Source: Myrica gale (Eukaryota; Streptophyta; Magnoliopsida; Fagales; Myricaceae). Taken from it: 64,000 nucleotides of DNA. Positions 13,901-25,900 of this stretch are shown piece after piece. The position numbers and the translations under genes were made by a program. Location of the stretch: assembly GCA_963930655.1 (NCBI GenBank), contig OZ005608.1, positions 9,920,001 to 9,984,000 of the forward strand, given 5' to 3'. The notes beneath the pieces are model-generated. The model ran no database searches, was not told the origin of the DNA, and worked only from the letters and a program-made list of their open reading frames with translations. Every line of letters starts with the position of its first letter. Within the stretch, counting starts at the first letter, position 1.

Positions 13901-16900
13901 GAGAAACCTTCGCAACTTTGGTCTCTTGCAGACAAACCAAATCCGCTTTCCACCCTCTTAACAAATTGCCCACACTTTTACATTTACCCTTATCGTTTAG
14001 ACCTCTCACATTCCAACTAATTATTTTGGGTTTCATAAAGACTGCACAAAGGCCCTCCCCCCTTCCTACTCCTCCGCGTACCAGAAGCACTCCCGTCATA
14101 GTTGACCGAGCATTCCAACAACTTTAATTCCCGACACAACTTTCCCCCGGATCTGCCCGGAGATCCGTTGCATAGACCCCTCTCCGCCTCCAAGGCGGTA
14201 AACAACCGCAACAGATCAGATTCAAAACCAACGCACGAGACCCCCACTAAATGTCTAAACTCCGATACCATTTCCAGCACCCAAGGTGAAGAGTCACCCT
14301 CCACCCTATCACTTGCCGGAGGAAGCACCCGCAAAGGCTCCGTAGTCTCCCCATTATGCTCACCCGAGAAAACAACCAAGTCTCCACCTGCCTTCGGAAC
14401 AGAGGCTGAGTTCCCCACCAATTCCACAACACCCAAGCTATCAGGAGACAAACATAAATTCGAATCAGAAGCCGGATGGCACGAAGAAGAAGGCACACCC
14501 ACCTCCCCCGATACACTCCCCACACTCGAACCAGGAACAGCAGCTCCACCCCCCAACTAGATCGAGACCATCCACCATCCCCTGAAACCAGCTCTGCCGT
14601 CCCAGAGCAACACGCCGAGACATCCCCAGTAGGTTCCACAAGCGATATGGCTGAGATCGATGCAGTCGAGCTCGGCGCGACCCCCCGCAACAAGTTCGCT
14701 CCTGACCCAGCAGCACCCGACGCCGGAACAGACGTCGCCGGAGCCCCGGAATCACTTAGCGTTGTCACCGAAGCCCCACCATCCTTCTCGGAGCCATCCA
14801 GCACCTCCTCCGGCGGCGAGCTCCCCTCTGTCCACTGACTCGGGTCACCTGCGACTGGAGTCTGCCCAACGAGCCTCAGCCCAGTCGATAGAGACTGTGC
14901 CGAAGGGCCATGCTCGCGCCCAGATAGAACAGGCCCACGGCCCAACACACCTTGGCGTTATCTATTATGTGAGTTATGTATGTAGCAAGGATATTTGGCC
15001 TATATAAGCAATTATGGAGCTCTAATTGCAACTAGTACTTGTGAGGTTTGGCACATATGTGACTAATGCATCCTAGGGTTCTAACAATAACCCTTTTAGT
15101 CACTAAAAGCAATTCTAATTGTATATCTTTTCTATTAATCATAATTCCCCCGTTACGTTTTATTTTTTAGGGATAAATGCCAAATTGGTCCCTGTGGTAT
15201 ACGAGAATATCGATTTAGTCCTTTGTGTTACGAAAATGATAAAATCAGTCCCCTTACTAACTCGTTTGCCGATGGTCCTCCCTCCTTATTCCGTTCACCA
15301 TATCACCGGAGCACACGCCACCTAAGCCCTAATGCCACGTGTCTACCACGTAAGCATTGACCAGTCAAGAAAAAAAACAAAAAATCTCCTCCCCAAATCT
15401 CCTGTAGCAGCCCGTGACCCACACTGACCCCAACGCCAGAAAAATCCCCAAATCCTCTCCTCCTTCATGTCTCCTTCTGCAACACCCCTCAACCCTTGAC
15501 GAAATATGCTTCCAACGTTGAAGGCCAACATTGAGCAAGTTCAAATCAAGTTGCAGCTTTCTATATATATATGGACAAAAACATGTCGCTTCGACTAAGA
15601 TCATTTTCATTGATCGTGCCTCAGGTAATTCCCAGGGGTTCTCCACTGCTTCCCGATGTAACTAAAGCATTGCTGAACGTCTCTGAGTGTGGTAAGTTCC
15701 GAGAGTTAGAGAGCAACATGATTGCATCCGAGAAGTGTGTAAAGGAGGGGATTGGTTAATTTTTAGTCTTAGCCCCAGTAGTTTCTGGGTTCTTTTCATA
15801 TTTACAGCTGGTACATCAACAATGGCTCGTGTCCTACGTGGAACTTTCTCAAAAATGGTTTGGACATAAAACCATCTGGAGACTCATGTTGGCCGTATTG
15901 AGACATTGGTCGCTTTACAAGAAGTCATTCTCTCGAAGAGTCAGTGGCAGCGAAAGATCCCGCAATTCTTCAAACACACCTAATTCTTGGAGTCAAGTTT
16001 AGCAATTAAGGCAAAGGTTTGCAAGCTGGAAGAACTGAGAGAAATCCTCCCATTTACTCTTACGAAGGAAGCCACCCATGTAGAAGGAGATCAGATCGTG
16101 GACTCTAGCACCATTGTGCGCAAATAAAACCATCTTAGTAATCGCATGCTCAAAAACTTGTTTTGAAGCAGTTGCAAGATGATAAGGAGGAGAGAGTACC
16201 ATCACTTCAACAATACATGGATGGTATAACATGAACTGTCTTTATAGAAATGTTTTTCCTTACTGTATAGAAATCCTAACAGTTTCAAGGGTTATGGAGG
16301 GTTGCAGAAGGAGACATGAAGGAGCAGAGGATTTGGGGATTTTTCTGGCGTTGGGGTCAGTGTGGGTCACAGGCTGCTACAGGAGATTTGGGGAGGTGAG
16401 ATTTTTTGTTTTTTTCGTGACTGGTCAATGCTTATGTGGCAGACACATGACATTTAGGGCTTAGGTGGCGTGTGCTCCGGTGATATGGTGAACGGAATAG
16501 GGAAGGAGGACCATCGGCAAACGAGTTAGTAAGTAAGGGGACTGATTTTATCATTTTCGTAATACAGGGACGAAATCGATATTCTCGAATACCACAGGGA
16601 CCAATTTGACATTTATCCCTATTTTTTATGGCAAGACTCCAAGGATTTAAGTGCTAAGTCACCATTTTTCAAAATATTTAAGTTGATAGGAAGAGATAGA
16701 CTTTATTTGTTCAACCATATTCTCTAATACTCTATCTCATATGCAAGACAAGAGTGCGAATAGACCCACCTATTAAAAAAGCTATTTGAAATTTGAAATG
16801 AGAGGTAGGGTAGAGCTAAGGTAAAAACTTCAGACTAATGCTTTAATACCATGATTTATCACTATTGATACGAAGAGTTTGATTTATGTAAATTATGTTC

Positions 16901-19900
16901 TCTATCATTAAGTAGATAGCTGTTCAACTCTAAGGATGGTATGTATAAGCAAAATTACCCAAATAGTCCCTGTAGTTTCATTTTGTTACAAATTTGGTCC
17001 TAGTGGTTCCAACTTCAAAAATTTGGTCCATGTGGTCACCAATATGATATACAAGGTTCCTCCGTCCACACCTCCATTAATTCCATAACAGAATATGCTG
17101 ACATATTCATTTTTTAAACACTTTGACAATGCTGACATGTCAACATATTCCGTTAAGGGATTAACGGAGATGTTGAGGAGAGACCCCCGTGCATCATATT
17201 GGTGACCACAAGGACCGAATTGTTGAAGTTGAACCATATGAACCAATTTGTAACAAAGTGAAACCATAGAGACTATTTGGGTAATTTTTCCATATGTATA
17301 TGGCAACTACAGGGCTAATCAGTAAATGTTTAATATTTCAACAGACATACAAGGTCGAAAAAGAAAACTAAACACCTAGCACTGGACATCAATATTGAGC
17401 ATACAAATTACAGTTTCTGTCAGGTGGCAAAACTCCCATACTTGCCCCATTAGTTTTGGCTTATCACTTTTAATTTTGCATGGCTCTACTTGATGAAAGC
17501 TCACCATTGTATATTCACGATGGTTGTCATATGTTTGCTAGATCAGACCATAAGTAGATCAGAAACTGGGTACAGATAACAACAGGGACAGAGCAGGTAA
17601 AAAGGATAGGTGATGCAGAAAATTGGTCTGTGGACAACTGAAATGTCTGACAATAAATCATGTCCTGAGGTGTAGGAAGCATTTGCAGATGCATAAATCT
17701 CAAACTTTCAGCACATTGAACTCTAAGATCCAGTTTAATGCACAATTCTACTTAGGAATGTTTCTTTATTTATGGGTTGCTCTTGCAAAAATACTTTCAA
17801 GTAACTATTTGATGAGGCTCAAATATTGTGTCTGACCTACTTTGTCCATATTGTTATATTTAGTTATTGGTTTATTATAGTTTACTTACAATTTAGAGAT
17901 GATGGAAATTTAGGAAAAGAAACAAACAAGTAGAATTTTATGATGCTTACACTTAACTAGTTCCAATTTTCATTCAAAGTCTTTGCCGAGGTCCATTGAA
18001 GTTTGGGAAAATTTCCATTACTACAATTTCTAGAATATCGGAGATGCATATAAATTAATTGGTAAGTACAACAAAGACAGGAAAAGCTAGGGCGACGTTA
18101 TTGGAACAATAACTAATCCATCATAATGAGAATGTATACACCGACCGACTATTTGTTGAACTTACCTAAGTTTAAGATATGCAACTTAAGAACTCCAACT
18201 AAAGAATATTTTTCCTTACTGAAGCAGTTACAATGATCACTTATCGTCATAAAGAAACGTCATTATGAACATAAAATCACTAAATGCTACTAAAGTAGGA
18301 AAACCAATGTTTTCATATTAACCTCCCTATATTTTGCTGCTAAAGCCAAACTGCATAGAAACTTTAGAAACTGACATTGAAATCATTAGCATTCTGGAGA
18401 TTTTCAGCAACAAGAATATTGCTACATTATAACATTGTATAGACTAACTCTGTGAAATAGCAAAGTGGGCCCAAGTTAAATAATCAAAACCATCTCCAAA
18501 AACCAAAAATTTCAATAGTAATCCTATAACTGCAGTGATAGTCAAGTCATGGACTACCTGTTCGAGACCATTGACACCTTTAACCAACAAAGAAGAATAA
18601 ACCTTTCGAGGCTTGTCTGCAACAATCTCTTCTTTCTCTTCAACATAAGCAACACGGAGAGTGGGGTACCTTCAAGCAACAAAAGGATATTCTTAATCCT
18701 GTGGCTTGTAATACTTATGTTAGACTTATAAATTGAGCAATTCTGCAACAATTCCATTGTTCTTTTTTTTCCTTTCCATAGTAAGGGATTACCTTTTCAG
18801 CAAGTCAATTATGTCATCAGCGTGGGGGTTTCCAGAAGCTTTTTGTGATCCAAATGTTTGACACGAAATAATGTATGTGAATTTCATGTCTGCTAGTGCA
18901 CCTAGTTGGGTTGATAATGTGCGGTTTTCTTTTACAGCGGTTTCATAGCCTTCAAGAATATCTGGATAACAAGAATCACCTCGTGGCAAAAGATTTAGTT
19001 ATATCCTTCTTCAAAAAAAATCTTACGCAAGCTTTTAGCCATGTCAAGAAACGCTTGTAGTTTTAAGATCACAAACCTTCTTCTTTAGCCATGTCAAGAA
19101 ACGCTTGTAGTTTTAAGGCTTCTCTGTAATACATCATTCCTCTAACTGCAATAACAACATGAGATAAAATTTAGAATATAATCAAAAAAATCAAGTGCTG
19201 TATTTTATATGAACACGAACTTAAGGAATATAGTAAACCTTTTTTATTCACCTGTTCTGCTTAATGTTTGACCTCGGAAAGAAGCCCAATTTCTTAGCTC
19301 TTCCTCCTTCTTCTCATTAAGTTCATCCAGGTTTTCACAACCCATGCGTTCCAAAAAGTGTTTCCATTCATCTTGGAAGAAAAAAGAAAGGTCATGAGCT
19401 AAGATTTGAACTAAAATGTATAGGACTAAAATGAAGAAAATCCTATCTTATATTAACCTGGAAATATCTTTTGCATGTAGAAGATGATGGAAACCTCTTG
19501 CTGGCTAGAATGAAGCTCCTCCATTGAATAATTAATATCCTCCCTGTAATGTGGGGTCATAACACTGCAACAATAAAAACTACTGTAAAAATCAGGAGGT
19601 TTGTCTGTTAGATTAAGCTCTCAAACTAGCACAACACTAGGAGACTGCAGGCAAGGCTCTTTTCTGTGACTTTGAGTAAGTCCTGCGCATGGGTTGTTTG
19701 GTTTTGCACAATAAATACTATTTTAGGGAGCTTGGTTGGCTGGTTTCATGATTCCATGCTTGAATGTCCAGCGGACTGGCTTTGTGCTAGTCCAGTGTTT
19801 TAGTTTTTTTATTTGAATTTTTTACTGTCGGTATTCTTTTATAAGTCGGCATCAGTTTTTTGGTAGTTTTGTGTTGGATTGCAGTCGTTTCTCCTTTAGC

Positions 19901-22900
19901 TATCTAGGCACATCAGGTATGAGTATTGAGTCAATTGGTGGTGAGAAAACGTGAGAAATTGTTCCAGTCTTGGTCACAATCCTTCTTTTTCGATATAGTC
20001 AAGTAAAGCTGTATATGAGCAGGTATTAGGCTTGGTCACAATTGTGTCTGTTACCTGTTGAGTTTCATGTGTTGCATGGATACTTATCAGGAGTATGATA
20101 AACTGATGTTTTCCTAGTAAGAATAGCATTACAAAGTTAGTGTTTGTCTTATATTAATTTGTTTTCCATTATTTAAATCACTAAAGCACTTCAGTTTTGT
20201 GTTGGTTTTTTAAGTCTCTTTTTTTAGGATCTCAAGACTCGAGAGAGGAATGATATGGGGCATGAAGTTGTTGGACTCAACTATTTGGACTTCACACCAA
20301 TTCTCACCTAGTCATTTTCATATCTGTTTAGCAAGCATGGTTGGGGTCCAACTTATATTCCCTCAACTCTATTCCACTAATTTGTGACTTTTCTGGAAGA
20401 TTACTTCCGCATTGGTGTTTGTTAAAGGGAAAAAAAGTTACTATGAGCTGTTCTCCATTTTCAACCTTTTCGGCAAGACATGAAAACCAGGATGTCCTAT
20501 GAAATTAGTATTTTACTATGTGATCATTCCATGAGTGTAGGAATCTCAAGCTTCAGTACCTATATTACTCAAAAAAGTATGATCCATCAGACTTCTCATG
20601 TTTATACTGCACAATAAAATTGTTATTTGTGAGATGTTATTAGGCACTTCTGATTCAAAAGAATATTCCAAAATGTAATTTGGGGAGACATTCTTACTAG
20701 CCATCATCATATTAACAGCATGTCCCCTTCATCCTAGGTTGACCGTCTCCTTCCTCCATTCTGTTTCCAAACTGTCCACCTTGTCCTCAATCTTCTAAAG
20801 TTTTTCGAAGTATTTGGTATGTTTATACCCTTGGACCAGGTTTCACAAAGCTTGATCAATGAGCCATAAGCGTATTTTCCTTGGGTATTCTTGGACATAA
20901 AACAAGAAGGTTTATGTGGCTTAAAGTCTCATTATTCTGTACTATTATATTAGTACTCATGTTATATTCTGACTCTCCATCATACTTTTGCTTTATATTC
21001 GTTTCCACCAGCTCATGTGCATTATCTTCTCGTCCTTCGGAGCTCCTACCTCTTACTTCAGAACCAGTTCCTCCCTGGCCACATTTACTGAAGGTTTATG
21101 TGTAATAACCCCAAGTTCCTCCCCAATTCCTACGTTTTGTATTTTTATTCTTAGGGAAGTTAAAAATACACTATCTAATAATCTCCGTTGGAAGATAGCC
21201 ATAGAAGTGGAGATGTAGGCCTTACATCAGAATGGCACATGGGAGATTTTTCTCTTATCTATTGGTAACCAAACTGCTAGCTTCAAAGGGGTGTACTGGG
21301 TAAAATACTATGATAATGGCATCGTTGATGGTACAAAATCCCAATTGCCAAAATGTCATCAGTCAAAGTCCTGATTTTCACTTGTTGCAAATCTGGATTA
21401 GCCCTTGTAACAATTAAATATGAAAATTCTACATGGTGATTTTGCATGAGGAAGTATAAGCCAAGAAGCCACCTGGGTTTGTTGCTTAGGGGGAGTATCA
21501 AGGCAATATGTACAGATCAAATAAAGCACTTCTCCATTTATCCCTCAAGCATTGTTTGATACGTTTTTTGAGGTGATGGAGTTTCCTTTGCATATAAATG
21601 ATGGACGCATTCTACTCATAGTTTATGTAGATGCTGTAAATGCTAGGATGATTCAGGAGGGATCACTAAAATAAAACAATTCTTTCATCTGACATTTTAT
21701 ACTAAGACCTTGGGGAACTTCGATATTCACTGGGTTGCAATGTGGCTTGGTCTCATTTTTGTACTTAGGATATAGAAAGTATGTGTTGGACGTATTAGAG
21801 GAAGTTGGTCTGTCAGGTTCTCACCCCTAATTGATGTGCCTATGGGCCTAAATCAGAATTTGTGAAGGATATGAGAAAGCTGTTCAATAATCTTCATAGA
21901 TATAGAAGATTGGTTGGTAAACTAAACTATCTTACTTTCACTAGACCAAATACTCTCATGTAGCTAGTGTAGTAAATCAATTCATGGAACTCAGAGTTCT
22001 ACACTAGCATACTATTATTTGAAGTATTTGATGCGCAAAGAGAGTGCCTGGTCTGGGGTATATTATAGAAGAAATTCCCACCTCAAGAGTTAAGGGTTTA
22101 ATGATGTAGATTGGGTAGAATCTCCTTCTGAAAGAAGATCAACTATCGCGTATTGAACATTTCTAGGACTAAAATAAGTAACATGGAGTAAGAAGCAAAC
22201 AATGGATGCTCGATCTAGTGCAGAGGCTGAGTACAGAGTGATGGCTTACAGCTCTAGTGAGCTTGCAACCTCTAATCCTAGGTTTTATAAAATAACTACG
22301 CACCTGAGGTTGATTTTATTCAGGGAAAGATATAGAAAGGAGAACTAGCTACTCAGTATTGTTAGGAAGGGAGAGCAACTTGAAATATGTTCACCAAGTG
22401 TTTTGCGTTGTACTCAGTTAAAGTAAATCTATGTATGATGTAGATGCTCCTACTTGTGGGGGAGTGATAGAGTAGGAAAATAAAAGGAGTAGTGTTCTGA
22501 CGTACTAGACCCCTAATAGGTTCTTAAAAGAGACTTCAGCCCTGTTTTACACCGCTCTTCTCTTTGACCACTCTTTCAGTGTATTATTAATACCACTATG
22601 GAAGGACAGAAAACAGGCAATGGTGGCTCGATCATAAGCATAAGCTAAGTATAAAGCAGGACTTGCTCTTCAAGTGTGTTAACTTAGTTATCACATTTTC
22701 TTCAGGACATTAGTTGTCAACTCCTAGTCCACTGTGTTAAGATAATCAATCCACATAGCATATGACCTCTAATCACGTTTCCTTAAAAACTGAGTACATT
22801 GAACTTAACTGCCCCTTTGTCCGAGAAAAGATTTTGACAGAAGATATAATTCCTATAGTTGTTAAATTGGAGGATCAAATTGAGAATGTCTTTGCAACTG

Positions 22901-25900
22901 ATAGAATTTGCTAGGTTCAATGTCCCAACTTGAGAGGGAGGTCATGAGACAGAAAATAATAAGTTGTAATGAATGCTTAGTCAACTGCAAGGATTATTGA
23001 CCATGAATTTCACTCATTTCGCGACCAGAAACACCTATTTTGTTGTCTGTAGAAATACCATGACAAGGTATTAAATACATGAACTGATCACACAGTCAAA
23101 TGAAATCAAAATGTAGAATTTCACCAAGAAATAAATTTGACCTGAATGACAGCATATTTCGTACTTTAGGAGCATTGGGCATATCCATAAACAGAGAAGT
23201 AGCAAAGAATGATATACGCCTCCTTGCCTCCAAGTTTGCAGGTATGTCCATTGCTGTATCTTTGACAGTAAGCAGCAAATGAAAACGCTTGATCTGCAAT
23301 AAACACTACAGGTATTATCCATGTAATTGTTACATGCATATAAACGTGAACATGCATGCATGTTTGTGTAGATAAGCTAATCCATGTATTGAGGGAGTGT
23401 GCACGCACCTACATGCTTGTTAAAAATAATGGACACAATGTTGCAACCTATAAAGAACCAACATGATACTTAAGACAAAAGTGTGTAGTTGTTGCAAATC
23501 TACAACCTGATGTGAGATACATATGCTAATCAAATACCATAAAGAAACCTTATTAAACATATAATAAGCAAGCTAGTTTTTAGATTAAAGGACAAACAAT
23601 GAACATCAAAAGATGTAATATTTGTACAAATGACCAACCTAATTTAGAAGTCATAGATAACAAAAGAACACATGATCAGTGATCTATGTTTGAAAGTTTC
23701 TAAATTTCTACTGCAGTTGAACATATATAGTATGTCTGAGCCTCTTTTTCGTTTTCCTTAGAAAAGTTTAAATTTCTTTCCCACAAAAGTATCCACATTA
23801 TACCAGGCCATCTCTGAGCAGCAGTTGTGAAAAAGGTAAAAAAAAAACAAAGGATTTCTAATACATACAAGTTATAAATATGTATCCCGATGTACCCCTC
23901 ATAGTTATACCAGAGATGTCTCACATGTGGGTATGATGGAGGTATCTGTACTTCCTATTTTGCAAGCCAATCATTCAAGCCCACGATGATGAACAGAACC
24001 CAACAACCAAAGAAAAAGCAAACTATTATTGCAACAAGTAATGAACCTACCTGTTCATTCAGTGGAACACTATCTGGCAAAGGGAAGTGGATAGAGCTCC
24101 TTTTAGCAGATGACTCGAATAATTGCGATTCTATATTTCTAGAAAAAACAGCAAAATCCGTGTCTATCTGTTGGGATGAATGGAGTAAATCCAATATCCT
24201 GTCCCCATAGAAAATTTTGAAAGAGTGAAGTGAAGAATTTGAATTAATATCAACAATACGAGGCCAAAGAGGGGTCTACAGTCCAAAGCACACCAAACCT
24301 GGAAGCATCAATCATCATATCATTGGTCACAAGCTCAAATATATCTTGGAGAGCTTTCACAACTTTATCATGGTGGCTTGCATTTCCCTCAACCTTAAAA
24401 CATTGCATACCGCAAGTTACTAAGGTATTGACTACATGATTGAAAAACTTCATTCTCAACAGGATACAATAGCTTCAAGTGCATGCCATAATTACCAGCA
24501 ATTCAACTAAATTGATACATTTCTCTAGTAGAGCTGGGAGGTCATTCATCTGGAAGTCGTGAAGAAGACATGATTTTCTGATGCTTTCTTCAAGTTCATT
24601 TAGTATGGCAGATATGATCCTGAAGAGACAAGCAAAATATAGAATAAACACAACACGGAAAAGGTTACGAGTGGGTTTGCACATGTCTTTGAGATAAGGG
24701 TTTTTTCAAGAATAATGAGAGAGGAGAAAAATACTTTTCATCCTCCCACACTTTTCATTATAGAGATTGAACCATAGATTGACCATACTTGTAACAGATC
24801 TGTAATTCCATTACTAGCAATATTCTCATGAATGCTAATATACTTTCCTAACAGAACAGAACAATTTGAGCTTCTCTACCTTCTCTCCAGATTGCCCACA
24901 ACAAGAAAGTCAAGGATGTACTTCAATGACTGATAGCACTCCTTTATAGCATAGTACATGCACCTATCTTTTTTAACCTTTCTGAAAAGAACCTCATCCT
25001 TCCCCTCAAAGTCTTTTGCAATGCTTACAGCTGTTGAAATCTAGTACAAATAGGTAGACACATTTAAAACTGACAAAGAAGAATAGAAGACCCAAATCCC
25101 AGAATTTCAAATAGAAGCAATGTACCTTATAAGCTAGGAGGAAGATCGGCCAACGAACTATGCCAGAAAATGCTTCTGATGCTGAAGGTATGATCATTAA
25201 ATCCAACTCCCTGCTCATAGAAATCTATATGTTGCAGTTCTTTTGTTGGATGTCAAGCAACAATGAAAAGCACTTTGGAACAAAATAAAATCACCTGTTA
25301 CTTATCAAATCCTCTAGCCGAAAATTATTGATAATTTGATTCCATACAAGAGCAAACCTGGAAACAATGTACTCGTCTTTCTCCAACACCTGAGAAAATT
25401 AGTTTGATGGTCAACAGCAAGTGAACAATGGGATGCTAAAAGAACTTCTGTGACAACATTGTGTTGTGGAAACCTCAAACCTTCTGAAACCTGTTCTGAA
25501 AGAAACTTCTTCTCTTCTGATCATTCCTTGACGAGGGTGGGATAAGGCACGAATTAAATGCATGAGGCAAGGACTGAAATCTACTTCTGAGCATACCCAA
25601 AGTCCGAATCTGTAAGAAACAAGAAGAGTGAGAACACTATCACGTTGTTTCCATAAGAAAAAAACTGCTTACCTCACCGATGTGATGCAAAATGCCGTAA
25701 ACTCCACCAAAGATTGTACAGAAAACAGAATACCATATCTGTGTGTCCATAAAGTACACCTGAGATAATAAAAATTCAGAATAAATGAATGTAAAGCATC
25801 AAAAAAGTTGCCCAAATTTACTTTCCTTTCGAATGTTCTATACATCATATCAAGTAGTCTTTAGTTTCTTAGTTGATTTTTTACATAAATTATTGACATT

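Larger units (their letters stand above)
10315..14955 (-). mobile_element. L1-type LINE, 5'-truncated and frameshifted, in a callose synthase intron
   Basis: A non-LTR retrotransposon lies on the same strand as its host gene inside the largest intron (9928-18557). Its 3' end is marked by a 16-base poly(T) on the plus strand (10315-10330), which is the poly(A) tail. Reading 3' to 5' on the plus strand, it holds a zf-RVT region, reverse transcriptase, apurinic-type endonuclease and an ORF1 remnant. Base composition is distinctly more GC-rich than the flanking intron. The copy probably lacks its true 5' end and has several frame changes, so it is dead. No exact target duplication was found, in line with an old insertion. 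Confidence 0.92.
15170..16619. mobile_element. Pack-MULE (non-autonomous Mutator-like element), 1450 bp
   Basis: Long terminal inverted repeats of about 330 bases bound the element (15170 to about 15497, and about 16288-16619), starting GGGATAAATG and ending CATTTATCCC. A perfect 9-base target duplication, TATTTTTTA, lies at 15161-15169 and 16620-16628. This structure defines a Mutator-like element. No transposase is present. The 790-base core holds host-derived coding sequence: a fragment of a glutamate receptor-like gene on the plus strand and an unidentified open frame on the minus strand. It sits in the 8.6-kb intron of the callose synthase gene. The MITE at 4112-4343 has the same ends. 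Confidence 0.92.

Noticed and set aside
11088-14838. Many plus-strand open frames of 60-150 residues across the LINE
   Set aside because: They are antisense shadows of the GC-richer LINE reading frames on the minus strand and show no motifs of their own.
10240-14975. Target-site duplication for the LINE (GGGTATGCAGGAAC-like text on the left against TATGTAGCAAGGAT on the right)
   Set aside because: The similarity is too weak to call a duplication.
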